Source of the DNA: Rubinisphaera margarita
GTDB lineage: Bacteria; Planctomycetota; Planctomycetia; Planctomycetales; Planctomycetaceae
NCBI RefSeq assembly: GCF_022267515.1
Contig: NZ_JAKFGB010000015.1
Location: 62,001 to 126,000, forward strand
Direction of reading: 5' to 3'
DNA length: 64,000 nt
Shown: positions 38,436 through 47,655 of the stretch, piece after piece
Layout of the letters: each line of letters starts with the position of its first letter
Position numbering within the stretch: position 1 is the stretch's first letter
Program-made: the position numbers and the translations under genes
Notes under the pieces: generated by a model
What the model was told of the DNA's origin: nothing
The model's database searches: none
What the model saw: only the letters and a program-made list of their open reading frames with translations

Positions 38436-41276
38436 CTATTTTTCCGAAGAATCGCTCCCGCCCCGGTCTTTCTGAACCGTGTCGTGAATCTTTTCCATGA
38501 GTTGATCGAGGCTGATTGGCTTGGGGAGATAATCGCTGCAGCCCGCGTCGAGGCAACGTTCCCGATCCTCCGCCATCGCCCCAGCCGTGAGGGCGATGAT
38601 GGGCCTCGAAAATCCTGTGGATCGCAACTGACGCGTCGCTTCGTAGCCAGTCATCACAGGCATCTGCATGTCCATGAGAATCAGGTCGTACGGCGTGCGT
38701 GCCTCCTCGGCTCGAGTCACGGCGTCAACAGCCTGTTGTCCGTTATCGACCACTTCGACCGTCCGCACCTTGTCGGCGAGAATCCGTTTCAGCAGGAACT
38801 GGATGCCAGGGGTATCTTCAGCGACCAGAACGCGACACTCGAACAGTTGATCGGATTGCGTGCCGCCGTCGAACTGTCCGTTGTCTTCGATGTGTGGCTG
38901 CTTAGCGGAGCGGACCTCGTCGGAGACATCGTGAATTGGAACCCTCAGCGTGAAGCGACTTCCCTGGTTGACTTCACTTTCGACCAGCAGTTCTCCGTCC
39001 ATCATCTCGGCCAGCTTCTGACTGATCGTCAGCCCGAGCCCGGTTCCCCCGCTGGCCCGTTTGACCTTGGTGTCCTGCGTGAAGGCTTCGAAGATCGCCT
39101 GCAGATTCTCTGGATCGATTCCCACGCCCGTGTCGACCACGCTCACGTGCAGCAGTGTCGCTGGAGTGGAGTCCTGGCACGAGACTTCGATGGTCACGCG
39201 GCCTGCTTCGGTGAACTTGAGAGCGTTACTGACCAGGTTGAGCACAATCTGACGGATTCGCAGCGGATCGAACGTGGCGGCTCGTGGGACCGGCGTGAGA
39301 TATTTCAACTCAAGTTCGAGTCCCCGTTCCACAGCGACCGGATGCATCAGCGAGTGCACCGTTTCGAGTGTCGCGCACACATCGTTCGGTTCGGGGTGAA
39401 TGTCGAGTTTGCCGGCCTCGATCTTCGACAGATCGAGAATGTCATTGAGGATCCCGAGCAACATCTGCCCCTGATCGCGGATCATTCGGGCCAGATCCTT
39501 GGCGTCAGGCTCCTGAATCTGACGGTGCAGCATGTCCGCACAGCCGAGCAGCGAGGTCATCGGGGTTCGGATCTCGTGGCTCATATTGGCCAGGAACTGC
39601 GACTTGGCCTGACTGGCCTGATCAGCCGCCCGGCGGGCTTCGATGAGTCGCTGTTCGTACCGAATCCGCTCGCTGACGTCGGACTGCACGCCGACAAAGT
39701 GAGTAACTTCGCCGTTCACGTCTTCGACCGGCGAGATATGCAGATCGTTCCAGAAGGGCGTGCCGTCTTTCCGGTAGTTGAGGATGGTGACCCGGCATTC
39801 CGTCTGCGTCGCCACGGCGTCGTGCACGATCCTGACGGTTTTGGGATCCGTCTCCGGCCCCTGAAGCATCCGGCAATTCTTTCCCAGCAACTCTTCGAGC
39901 GAATAGCCCGTGAGCGTTTCCATCGCGGAATTGCAGTAAATCAGCGGCTGGTCGTTCTGGGCGTGAGCGATCACGATTCCGTTCTGAGCAAACTCGATGG
40001 CCCGGGTGTGAAGTCGAAGTGTTTCTTCGGCATTCTTCCGGGTCGTGATGTCGATGCCCGAGGGGATCATCCACTCCAGTTGACCATTGTTGTCGTAGAG
40101 GGGCGTGATGGTGAAGTCGAGGATAATCCGCTCGCCGTTGGCGATTTCCGTTTCGAGATCGAAGCGGCCGCTGATGCCGGACTTGCATTCAAGCACGGCC
40201 TGCCGCACCTGTTCGCGAACGTCGTTGTCGTAGTTCCACCAGGGGCATTCCCACAGGGGTTTGCCGAGTGCTTCGTCGACTCGGGTTCGGCTGAGTTCAG
40301 CCGCATACCGGTTCATGTCGAGCAGGTTGCCTTCTTCATCGAGCACACAGACGAAGCTCGACAGACTACCGAGAACCCGCTTGAGTTTCCGTTCGTTCTC
40401 GCGGGTCGATTCTTCGGCTCGTTTGCGATCGGTGATGTCGTAGTTCAGTCCCCGCATACGGATCGGTTTTCCGGAATCGTCGTAAATGACGGCACCCCGT
40501 CCGACCAGCCATTTGTAGCCGAAGCCGGGAACGTGAAAGCGAAACTCGTGATCGTAACCGACGCCTTCTTTGATGGCATGATCGAGGGCCTGTTTGATCG
40601 AGTCGCGGTCGTCGGGGTGAACGGCCTTAAAGAAGTTTTCTACCGGGTCCGCCTGTTGATCCAGTGTGAAGCCAATCAGGTCCTGTTCGAGCGGGTCGTA
40701 CTTTACCTCATTGGTTCTCAGGTCCCAGTCCCACGTTCCCATTCGGCCGGCTGCCAGGGCGAGCTGGAGCGTTTCCTTCTGCTCGCTCAACTCGCGCGAG
40801 GTCCGTTCATGATCACGAATCTGCTCCTGTAACTCTTCCGTCAGTTTCTGGAGTTCGATCGTTCGACGCGAAATGACTTCCTCAAGATGAACCGGACTGC
40901 GGAAGGAGAGGACAACCGGAATCAGCGGGACGAGGGTGAATACTGTCGCCCAGGAGACCGTCGCGGTCACCATTTTCATTACGGCTGAGAAGCGGTAGAT
41001 CGGCCATTCGAAGATCAGCGCGTCGATCAGGTGCGTCAGGCCGCAGCAGAAAATGAAGGCGCCGAAAAGCCAGAGGACTCCGGGCAGCGGGAGATCCTTG
41101 CGCTGTCGAAGAAAGTAGAACAGAACTGCGGGGATGCCCATGTAGGCACCCCAGATGGCCGTGTCGGCGATGATGTGCGACCATCCCCAGAACGGCTCCT
41201 GCGCCCACGTGGTGCCACAATACCACCGCGGTGGGAAGCCGGCGGTATCAAAGAGCTTAAAAATTGCGTCAAACAT
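38436..41276 (-). CDS. Hybrid sensor histidine kinase with ethylene-receptor-like membrane domain, PAS and LOV domains
   Basis: A 946-residue receptor. The N-terminal membrane domain (about residues 30-125, three segments) carries the plant ethylene-receptor residues: D38 and Y45 (spaced as D25/Y32 of ETR1), I75, C78 and H82 (as I62/C65/H69, in CCGLTHL). A coiled coil (130-170) and PAS domains (about 175-285, 295-415) follow. Residues 425-540 are a LOV domain with GKNCRMLQGPETD (C468 at the flavin-adduct position), NYRKDGTPFWN (N500, N510) and GVQ (Q531). HisKA has H567, then HATPase (NALKFTE, DTGVGI, GGTGLGL), and a receiver domain has D869 and K919. No cognate regulator is adjacent. Ethylene and light sensing are predicted, not shown. 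Confidence 0.88.
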   Translation of the reverse strand: MFDAIFKLFDTAGFPPRWYCGTTWAQEPFWGWSHIIADTAIWGAYMGIPAVLFYFLRQRKDLPLPGVLWLFGAFIFCCGLTHLIDALIFEWPIYRFSAVMKMVTATVSWATVFTLVPLIPVVLSFRSPVHLEEVISRRTIELQKLTEELQEQIRDHERTSRELSEQKETLQLALAAGRMGTWDWDLRTNEVKYDPLEQDLIGFTLDQQADPVENFFKAVHPDDRDSIKQALDHAIKEGVGYDHEFRFHVPGFGYKWLVGRGAVIYDDSGKPIRMRGLNYDITDRKRAEESTRENERKLKRVLGSLSSFVCVLDEEGNLLDMNRYAAELSRTRVDEALGKPLWECPWWNYDNDVREQVRQAVLECKSGISGRFDLETEIANGERIILDFTITPLYDNNGQLEWMIPSGIDITTRKNAEETLRLHTRAIEFAQNGIVIAHAQNDQPLIYCNSAMETLTGYSLEELLGKNCRMLQGPETDPKTVRIVHDAVATQTECRVTILNYRKDGTPFWNDLHISPVEDVNGEVTHFVGVQSDVSERIRYEQRLIEARRAADQASQAKSQFLANMSHEIRTPMTSLLGCADMLHRQIQEPDAKDLARMIRDQGQMLLGILNDILDLSKIEAGKLDIHPEPNDVCATLETVHSLMHPVAVERGLELELKYLTPVPRAATFDPLRIRQIVLNLVSNALKFTEAGRVTIEVSCQDSTPATLLHVSVVDTGVGIDPENLQAIFEAFTQDTKVKRASGGTGLGLTISQKLAEMMDGELLVESEVNQGSRFTLRVPIHDVSDEVRSAKQPHIEDNGQFDGGTQSDQLFECRVLVAEDTPGIQFLLKRILADKVRTVEVVDNGQQAVDAVTRAEEARTPYDLILMDMQMPVMTGYEATRQLRSTGFSRPIIALTAGAMAEDRERCLDAGCSDYLPKPISLDQLMEKIHDTVQKDRGGSDSSEK

Positions 41277-41444
41277 CGGACTGTGTTAGCTTTCCGAAGA
41301 GCTTGCGAACGGCCATCCTGTCAGCAAACAGAATTCGATTCATTGTAGACCCCGGACACCGCTCCGCCATCCTTCTCCACCTTTCGCATCGACTTTGCTC
41401 CCAGGCGGCCGGCCCGGCGGCGGAGCGGACAAAGGACAGCACAA

Positions 41445-42260
41445 ATGAGCAGCCAATCCGATCTCACTGTCGTGGAGTACCTGCAACAGTTTGCACCGCT
41501 GGACCTGTCCGAATCCTGGGATAACGTGGGTGTGCTGCTGGGGGACCCAGCCGTCCGTCCGTCACGGTTGATGACCTGTCTGACTCTGACGCCGGATGTC
41601 GCCACAGAGGCCATCGAGAAACAGGTCGGCCTGATCGTCACGCATCATCCGGTTCTGTTCCGTGCCGTCCAGCGACTGACAACCGAATCCGCAGAAGGAC
41701 GCATGCTGCTCGATCTGATCCGGAACGAGGTTTCGGTCTACTCACCTCACACCGCGTTCGACAGTGCCGCCGAGGGCATTAATCAGCAGTGGTGCGAGCG
41801 CCTTCAACTGCGAAACTGCAAACCTCTGCGTCCGCTTGAAGAAATCGAAGCCAGGCCGGCTCGCGGTGCCGGACGACACGGCGATCTTCCGGAGCCGCTG
41901 ACGTTCGCCGCTCTGCTGGAACAGATTCGCCGCGACTGGACGCTCGATTATCTGCAGTTCGTGGGGAATCGGGAGCAGACGGTCAGCCGCATCGGAGTCG
42001 CCTGTGGAGCAGCCGCGGAGTTCATGAAAGAAGCGGCGGCAGCCGAGTGCCAGGTGCTGATCACCGGTGAAGCCCGCTTTCACGCCTGTCTGGAAGCCCG
42101 CCAGCGAAATATTGGGCTGATCCTCGTTGGACACTTCGCCTCAGAGCGATTTGCCTGCGAAAAGCTGGCGACGATTCTTGGTCATCAGTTCCCGAACATC
42201 GAATGCTTCGCCAGCGAAGTCGAGTCCGACCCGGTCAGTATCGACCTGCCGAACTCGTAA
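41445..42260 (+). CDS. NIF3/DUF34 dinuclear metal centre protein
   Basis: A 271-residue protein of the NIF3-like family (hexameric, binds two metal ions; DUF34). It has the N-terminal LDLSESWDNVGVLLG, the metal histidines in VTHHPV (H67, H68), YSPHTAFDSAAEGIN with another ligand pair, and the late GHFASERFACEKLA. The biological role is unclear across the family; GTP cyclohydrolase-like activity has been claimed. AAAGGA precedes the ATG. Confidence 0.92.
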   Translation: MSSQSDLTVVEYLQQFAPLDLSESWDNVGVLLGDPAVRPSRLMTCLTLTPDVATEAIEKQVGLIVTHHPVLFRAVQRLTTESAEGRMLLDLIRNEVSVYSPHTAFDSAAEGINQQWCERLQLRNCKPLRPLEEIEARPARGAGRHGDLPEPLTFAALLEQIRRDWTLDYLQFVGNREQTVSRIGVACGAAAEFMKEAAAAECQVLITGEARFHACLEARQRNIGLILVGHFASERFACEKLATILGHQFPNIECFASEVESDPVSIDLPNS

Positions 42261-42275
42261 GGGACACACAATTAA

Positions 42276-42296
42276 GTGCCGCTGGCTCCGCCCGTG
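42276..42296 (+). repeat. Short GC-rich repeat GTGCC[AG]CTGGCTC[CT]GCCCGTG
   Basis: A 21-base sequence after the NIF3 stop. Its reverse complement recurs with few changes at 63551-63574, and its first half at 60498-60520. Confidence 0.5.
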
Positions 42297-42338
42297 CGGA
42301 GTGCGAACGTCGGTCAGCAACTTCGTGTGCCGTTGCTA

Positions 42339-42358
42339 CTCAGACGCACGCGTCTGAG
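42339..42358. terminator. Hairpin between convergent genes
   Basis: A near-perfect palindrome CTCAGACGC-AC-GCGTCTGAG between the NIF3 stop and the convergent secreted protein gene. No clear T-tract. Terminator or repeat-derived. Confidence 0.5.
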
Positions 42359-42408
42359 CGAGCCATTATTCTGCACGGAGCAGCCACCGGGCCTTTGCTG
42401 CGGAAACA

Positions 42409-43731
42409 CTACTCGGCGGGGAGAAACTCGACCGATTCCACGATCGACAGGTCGCGTCCGTTGAGCGCCTCGAGATTATTGGATTCGACAGCATACACGA
42501 AGGACAGCTGGCGACCGTTCTGGGCAGCACACAGGTAATAGATCCACGCCATCTCCAGACCATTGGCTGAGCCTGCGGCGACCACGCGGTTAATATACAG
42601 ACCGCTTTCGGTCGTCATTTCCTGCTGGTCGACGATCTGCGAGAACTGGTCGCCGAGAGAGACTTTGATATCGCTCTCGAACTTCTCGGGAGCAACATGC
42701 TCGCCGGGCTGAACGTCGCCGATGCGGGCGATGTTGCACTGGCTGATCAGGCTGCCATTCTCGACCATTCGCAGCACAACCACTTCAGGCGTTTCCTGAA
42801 AAACGTACCAGGTGCGGTCGTGAATGAAGCTCACATCCCAGTGCTTCGACTGGAACAGCAGCAGACTGGCGATCGTCGGCGGATCGAACGGGATTCCTTC
42901 GATTTCACTGTCGCCAATTTTCGTGCCCGAACTGACTCCCCGCTTCCACTGCACGGTGGCGGTGACCTTGATGCCAGGGGAGACCGTGCTGATCGAACGC
43001 TCTTCCTGTTGGATCAACTTCAGTGAGGTGAGCATCGTTTGAGCCAGATCGAAGGTCGCGGTGCCATTGATGATGATCTTTGACGTCGCACCCGCGGTGG
43101 CCCCGGAAACCTCTCCAGTGAACTGCATCGTGGCGATGTCGTTCTCGACCGACAGCAGTTTGCCGGTGATGTCGGTACTGGTCGCCGCTTCGATGGCGAC
43201 GAACATCTGAGCGGCCCATTGGGGGACCGACCAGGTATCGCCGACTTCCACTTCCTGAGCCGGCAGCATGGAGAGCAGAGCCAGCGGATCGCCCGGCGTG
43301 GTGAGCAGGTCGAGATCGACCCGGCGCATCGGCATGTCGGCGGTGTAATACTGAATGCCTTCCCGGCGTCCTTCGCAGATCACATCGCGGACCGTGGAAG
43401 AGAGTTTCAGATTGGTGACCTGATTTCGCACCTTGATATCGGAGCGGGCGTTGTCGTACTTCCGCAGCGATCGCCAGGCCCGTTCATCCCGCCCGGCTGA
43501 GGGGAGACGCCGTTCGTAGAAGGCGGCGGACGCCTGCACTTCGAGCGGCATTTCGAGTGCCGTCTTTTCCTGCGTCGGCGTTTCGAGTGTGCCTTTGCCC
43601 TGCACGCTGACCTGAACCTGATAAGTCCGGCCGTCGCTGAGCGGTTCCTTGAGCGAATACGACTCCGCCGCGGCTGAAGAGACCATCGGACCGGCCGAGA
43701 GAATCGACGCAACCAGGAACATAAATCGCAT
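42409..43731 (-). CDS. Secreted protein of unknown function
   Basis: A 440-residue protein with a clear signal peptide (RFMFLVASILSAGPMVSSAAA) and no recognised domain. The mature part has long beta-rich stretches (TYQVQVSVQGKGTLETP, MQFTGEVSGATAGATSKIIING) and ends SIVESVEFLPAE. Such proteins are common in planctomycetes. The start was set at ATG 43731, with AAGGATG 9 bases upstream. A longer reading from 43854 shares a base with the ABC permease stop (TGATG), but the signal peptide argues for the shorter form. Confidence 0.75.
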   Translation of the reverse strand: MRFMFLVASILSAGPMVSSAAAESYSLKEPLSDGRTYQVQVSVQGKGTLETPTQEKTALEMPLEVQASAAFYERRLPSAGRDERAWRSLRKYDNARSDIKVRNQVTNLKLSSTVRDVICEGRREGIQYYTADMPMRRVDLDLLTTPGDPLALLSMLPAQEVEVGDTWSVPQWAAQMFVAIEAATSTDITGKLLSVENDIATMQFTGEVSGATAGATSKIIINGTATFDLAQTMLTSLKLIQQEERSISTVSPGIKVTATVQWKRGVSSGTKIGDSEIEGIPFDPPTIASLLLFQSKHWDVSFIHDRTWYVFQETPEVVVLRMVENGSLISQCNIARIGDVQPGEHVAPEKFESDIKVSLGDQFSQIVDQQEMTTESGLYINRVVAAGSANGLEMAWIYYLCAAQNGRQLSFVYAVESNNLEALNGRDLSIVESVEFLPAE

Positions 43732-43853
43732 GACGTTCATCCTTGACGTAAAGCTGAGCAGAGCAGTCACCGTTGACGGTTTGTACCCCGTCTGGACCAG
43801 ATCGACAAGTCGCATTCCCCGGACAGGGCACATCTTACGTTGTTGGATGAACA

Positions 43854-44621
43854 TCAGGACGTCATCCAGCGCCGGAGAGCCGTCTTCGCGAACAGGGTCA
43901 CGGCGGCGAACAGGCCGATGCCCTGAAGTGTTGAGATGAGGATCGCGGCAATCAGAATGTCGATGCGGAACTGCCCCTGAGCGGTGAACATGTAATAGCC
44001 GAGACCGTATCGCCCCGCTTCATGTCCGGCAAAGAACTCGCCGACAATCGCCCCGACGATGGCCATGCCGGAGGCCGTCTGAGCCCCGCTGACAATCTGC
44101 GGGATGGCCGACGGAAACCGGAGCTTGAGCAGCCGTTGCAGTCGGCTGGCGTCGTACAGATCGAACAGTTCCCGCAATTCCTCAGGGGCTTCGAGGAAGC
44201 CGTTTGTGGCCGAAGTGATTATCGGGAACAGGCTGATAATGAAGGTAATGACGATCACGCTGGTGGCGCCGTAGCCGAACCAGGTGATGATCAGCGGGGA
44301 AATCGCCACGATCGGGACCGTGTGCAGGAAGATTGCATACGGATAGCAGCTGATCCGCAGCCAGCGAAATTCGGCGAAGAACACAGCCGTAATTAAACCG
44401 ACGATCAGGCTCGCCAGAAAGCCGACCACGGCGGAAAACAGGGTAATCTGAGCCGCCGCGAACAGATCCGCCGAGCGGGTTACGAAGACCTTCGCCACGG
44501 CTGCCGGCGAGGGCAGCAGGTACGGTCCGATTCCGCCAAGCCGAACCAGCAGATCCCAGCTCAACAGGAACATCGCCAGGAACAGCAGTGGCGGAACGAC
44601 GGTTCTCAGGAGTTTTCGCAT
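43854..44621 (-). CDS. ABC transporter permease (SsuC/TauC-like)
   Basis: A 255-residue permease with about six membrane segments and the family loop EAPEELRELFDLYDASRLQRLLKLRFPSAIPQI, the EAA-like motif contacting the ATPase. Residues after it (GMAIVGAIVGEFF) match the nitrate/sulfonate/taurine-type permeases. No ATPase or substrate-binding gene is adjacent in the window, so its partners are encoded elsewhere. The substrate is unknown. Confidence 0.85.
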   Translation of the reverse strand: MRKLLRTVVPPLLFLAMFLLSWDLLVRLGGIGPYLLPSPAAVAKVFVTRSADLFAAAQITLFSAVVGFLASLIVGLITAVFFAEFRWLRISCYPYAIFLHTVPIVAISPLIITWFGYGATSVIVITFIISLFPIITSATNGFLEAPEELRELFDLYDASRLQRLLKLRFPSAIPQIVSGAQTASGMAIVGAIVGEFFAGHEAGRYGLGYYMFTAQGQFRIDILIAAILISTLQGIGLFAAVTLFAKTALRRWMTS

Positions 44622-44818
44622 GCCAGCAGCCTACCTGAACAGCCAGAAATCAACGGCTTGAGGCAATCCGTCCCACCCCTCAGAGGCGGCTGAATTGCCC
44701 GATATCCTTTTGATCTGCAGGGAAAAGACGATAGAATACATGAAGCGATTGCGATGTTTTCCCGAAGACACCGATTGCTCTCCCTCCTCCAAGACTGCCC
44801 GCCTCGGAATACAGCTGC

Positions 44819-47578
44819 ATGAAATATTCAGTCACATTATCGATGGTCTTTGCCTTCGTGCTGACGTTTGGTTCGCTTTCAGCAGCCGAACCGTCAGATG
44901 CGGACAGGGAACATTTCTTCGAGACGAAGATCCGCCCGATTCTCGCACAGCATTGTCAGGAATGCCATGGTGCTAAAGAACAGTGGGCCGAACTCCGTCT
45001 CGACAGCCACGCCTTTCTGATGAAGGGGGGCGAAAGCGGCCCTGCTGTGGTGCCCGGCAATCCCGATGAGAGCCGCCTGATTCAGGTGATCCGCTACTCC
45101 GAAGACGATTCTCAGATGCCGCCGGATGGCAAACTGACCGACGAACAGATCGCCAGCCTGACCGAATGGGTTTCGCAGGGCGCCTACTGGCCGGAATCGG
45201 CCGATGATGCCGTCGTGGTCGACTACTTTGAACAGGCCAAGACACACTGGGCGTTCCAGCCCGTTCAGCTCCCGGAAGTGCCCCAGGTCAACCCGGAAGC
45301 GCGCGTCGCCAACCCTGTCGACGCCTTTATCGTGAAAAAACTGGAAGAAGCCGGTCTGAAGCAGTCGCCGCAGGCTGAGCCACGTCAACAACTGCGTCGA
45401 CTGGCCTTCGACCTGGCCGGACTGCCGGCTTCGTACGAAGACATTCAGAAGTTCGCGGCTGATCCGAATGCCGCGGCCTGGCAGGGTTCTATTGATCGCT
45501 ATCTCGGCTCGACGGACTTCGGTCAGAAGTGGGCCCGTTACTGGCTCGATCTGGCCCGGTACGCGGACACCAAAGGCTACGTGTTCACCGAAGAGCGACG
45601 CTATCCGTTCGCGTATACCTATCGCGATTATGTGATCGATGCTCTCAATCGCGATCTGCCCTACGATCAGTTCGTTACCGAGCAGCTGGCAGCCGATCTG
45701 ATGCCGAATCGCCGCAGTGATGAAGCACTCGCCGGGATGGGGTTCCTGACGGTCGGAAACCGATTCCTGAATCGCACTCCGGATATCTTCGACGATCGGA
45801 TCGATGTGACGATGCGCGGCCTGATGGGGCTCACCCTGGCCTGTGCCCGCTGTCACGATCACAAGTTCGATCCCCTCGAAGCGGCCGACTACTACGCCCT
45901 GTACGGCGTCTTCGACAGCTGCATCGAGCCGGAGAAACTGCCGCAGATCGGCGAACCGACGGACAAGAAGGCCTACGAGGAATACAAAGTCGAACTCGCG
46001 AAGCGCGAGCAGGCTGTGGACGATTTCGAGAACAAAGAAGCCGAGAAGATCAACGCCGAGCTGAAAGCGAATATCGAGCGGTATCTGCATGAGATTGCCA
46101 GCCGGCAGGGTCTGCAGTCGGGCCGTTACGAGCTGGAAGGCAAGTATGAAATCCGCAACCGGGCCCGGGATGTCCTCAACAGTTTCCTGCGGGACCGGGA
46201 TGTGAAGGATCCGCTGTTCGGCGTCTACCGACGGATCATGTTCTTAAATGAAGAGCAGTACAACGAGCAGGCTCCTCAGCGAATCGAGCAGCTTTACGCT
46301 CAGATGGCTAAAGGGGAATTCGAGCCGCACCCGTTGTTGAAGAAGCGGCTCGAAGAAAAGCGTCCGGTGCATTCGTACGATCTCATCAAGATCTATGCCG
46401 ACTTGCTCGCTTATGCGTTCAAAGCCGAAGCCGAAGTTCCGGAAGCCGAGCGGGAACAGTGGAAAGACCTCCACCAGGCCGTGCTGACCTCGGGGTTTCC
46501 GGTCAACTACAGCGGACCAGATTCCGTTTCGCTCTATAACCGGGACGAACGCAATCGACATCGCAACCTCGAGAAGAAGGTTGATGAACTGGTCGTCACC
46601 TCTGCCGGGGCTCCGCCTCGGGCGATGGTCGTAAACGATAAAGACAAACCAGCGAGCCCGGTGATCTTCAAGCGAGGCAACCCGGGCAGCCGTGGCGATA
46701 AGGTCGATCGCCGATTTCTGAAGGTCCTGGATTTCGTTCGTAAGGAGCCGTTCAGCGACTCTTCCAGCGGACGGCTCGAACTGGCTCAGGCCATTGTGTC
46801 CAAGGACAACCCGCTGACCGCGCGGGTTCTCGTCAACCGCGTCTGGATGCTGCTGATCGGACAGCCGCTCGTCAGTGAAACCAGTGACTTTGGCTTGCGG
46901 ACGGCTCCCCCGACGCATCCGGAACTGCTCGACTATCTGTCGTACAAGTTCATGGAGAATAACTGGTCCGTCAAATGGCTGATCCGCGAGATCGTCACTT
47001 CCGAGACGTACCGTCAGAGTTCTTTCAGTACGCCGGAAGGGGCAAAGGCCGATCTGGAAAATCGTCTCGTCTGGCGGATGAATCGAAAGCGTCTGACCTT
47101 TGAACAGATGCGGGATTCGATCCTCGACTGTGCCGGCGTGCTCGACAAAACCCATGGCGGCCGGTCGGTTCAACTTGAAGGCGAGAAGCCCTCGACGCGA
47201 CGGGCGATTTATGGCTATATCGATCGCAACAACGTCTCGCAGCTTCTCGCCAGCTTCGACGTCGCCAGCCCGAATACGAGTACCTCGGCCCGCAGTCGCA
47301 CCACCGTGCCTCAACAGGCTCTGTACGTGATGAACTCACCGTTCGTGCAGGAACTCTGCCAGAAGATGGCCGGGCAGACGATTGAAGAAACGGGTGCGGA
47401 AGCCCCGGCTGACAAATACGTGACCGAACTCTACCAGCGACTGCTCCAGCGAGACCCGTCGAGTGAAGAACTCACCTGGTGCGTGGGTTATCTCAACGGG
47501 GCTGCCGATCAGAGCGCGGCCCGGAAAGAACTGGCTCAGACGCTGATGATGTCCAACGAGTTCATGTTCGTGGATTGA
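44819..47578 (+). CDS. Planctomycete PSCyt1/DUF1549/DUF1553 protein
   Basis: A 919-residue exported protein of the planctomycete family. A signal peptide (about residues 1-22) is followed by the PSCyt1 haem site C46-Q-E-C49-H50. DUF1549 follows (FWARYWLDLARYADTKGY-like segment, DQFVTEQLAADL, CARCHDHKFDP, a second CXXCH), and the C-terminal DUF1553 has RVLVNRVWMLLIGQPLV, RMNRKRLTFEQMRD and TTVPQQALYVMNSPFV. The role is unknown; it is always paired with a DUF1501 protein, as here. Confidence 0.95.
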   Translation: MKYSVTLSMVFAFVLTFGSLSAAEPSDADREHFFETKIRPILAQHCQECHGAKEQWAELRLDSHAFLMKGGESGPAVVPGNPDESRLIQVIRYSEDDSQMPPDGKLTDEQIASLTEWVSQGAYWPESADDAVVVDYFEQAKTHWAFQPVQLPEVPQVNPEARVANPVDAFIVKKLEEAGLKQSPQAEPRQQLRRLAFDLAGLPASYEDIQKFAADPNAAAWQGSIDRYLGSTDFGQKWARYWLDLARYADTKGYVFTEERRYPFAYTYRDYVIDALNRDLPYDQFVTEQLAADLMPNRRSDEALAGMGFLTVGNRFLNRTPDIFDDRIDVTMRGLMGLTLACARCHDHKFDPLEAADYYALYGVFDSCIEPEKLPQIGEPTDKKAYEEYKVELAKREQAVDDFENKEAEKINAELKANIERYLHEIASRQGLQSGRYELEGKYEIRNRARDVLNSFLRDRDVKDPLFGVYRRIMFLNEEQYNEQAPQRIEQLYAQMAKGEFEPHPLLKKRLEEKRPVHSYDLIKIYADLLAYAFKAEAEVPEAEREQWKDLHQAVLTSGFPVNYSGPDSVSLYNRDERNRHRNLEKKVDELVVTSAGAPPRAMVVNDKDKPASPVIFKRGNPGSRGDKVDRRFLKVLDFVRKEPFSDSSSGRLELAQAIVSKDNPLTARVLVNRVWMLLIGQPLVSETSDFGLRTAPPTHPELLDYLSYKFMENNWSVKWLIREIVTSETYRQSSFSTPEGAKADLENRLVWRMNRKRLTFEQMRDSILDCAGVLDKTHGGRSVQLEGEKPSTRRAIYGYIDRNNVSQLLASFDVASPNTSTSARSRTTVPQQALYVMNSPFVQELCQKMAGQTIEETGAEAPADKYVTELYQRLLQRDPSSEELTWCVGYLNGAADQSAARKELAQTLMMSNEFMFVD

Positions 47579-47655
47579 ACCAGCCGTTCCGACGTTCACG
47601 GGCTCTGCCAGAGACACACCAATACGAACACAACTCCTGTTTCAGGATGACTGAT

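Noticed and set aside
38484..40832. A 782-codon plus-strand ORF opposite the hybrid kinase
   Set aside because: Antisense shadow of the kinase; composition and repeats mirror the real frame.
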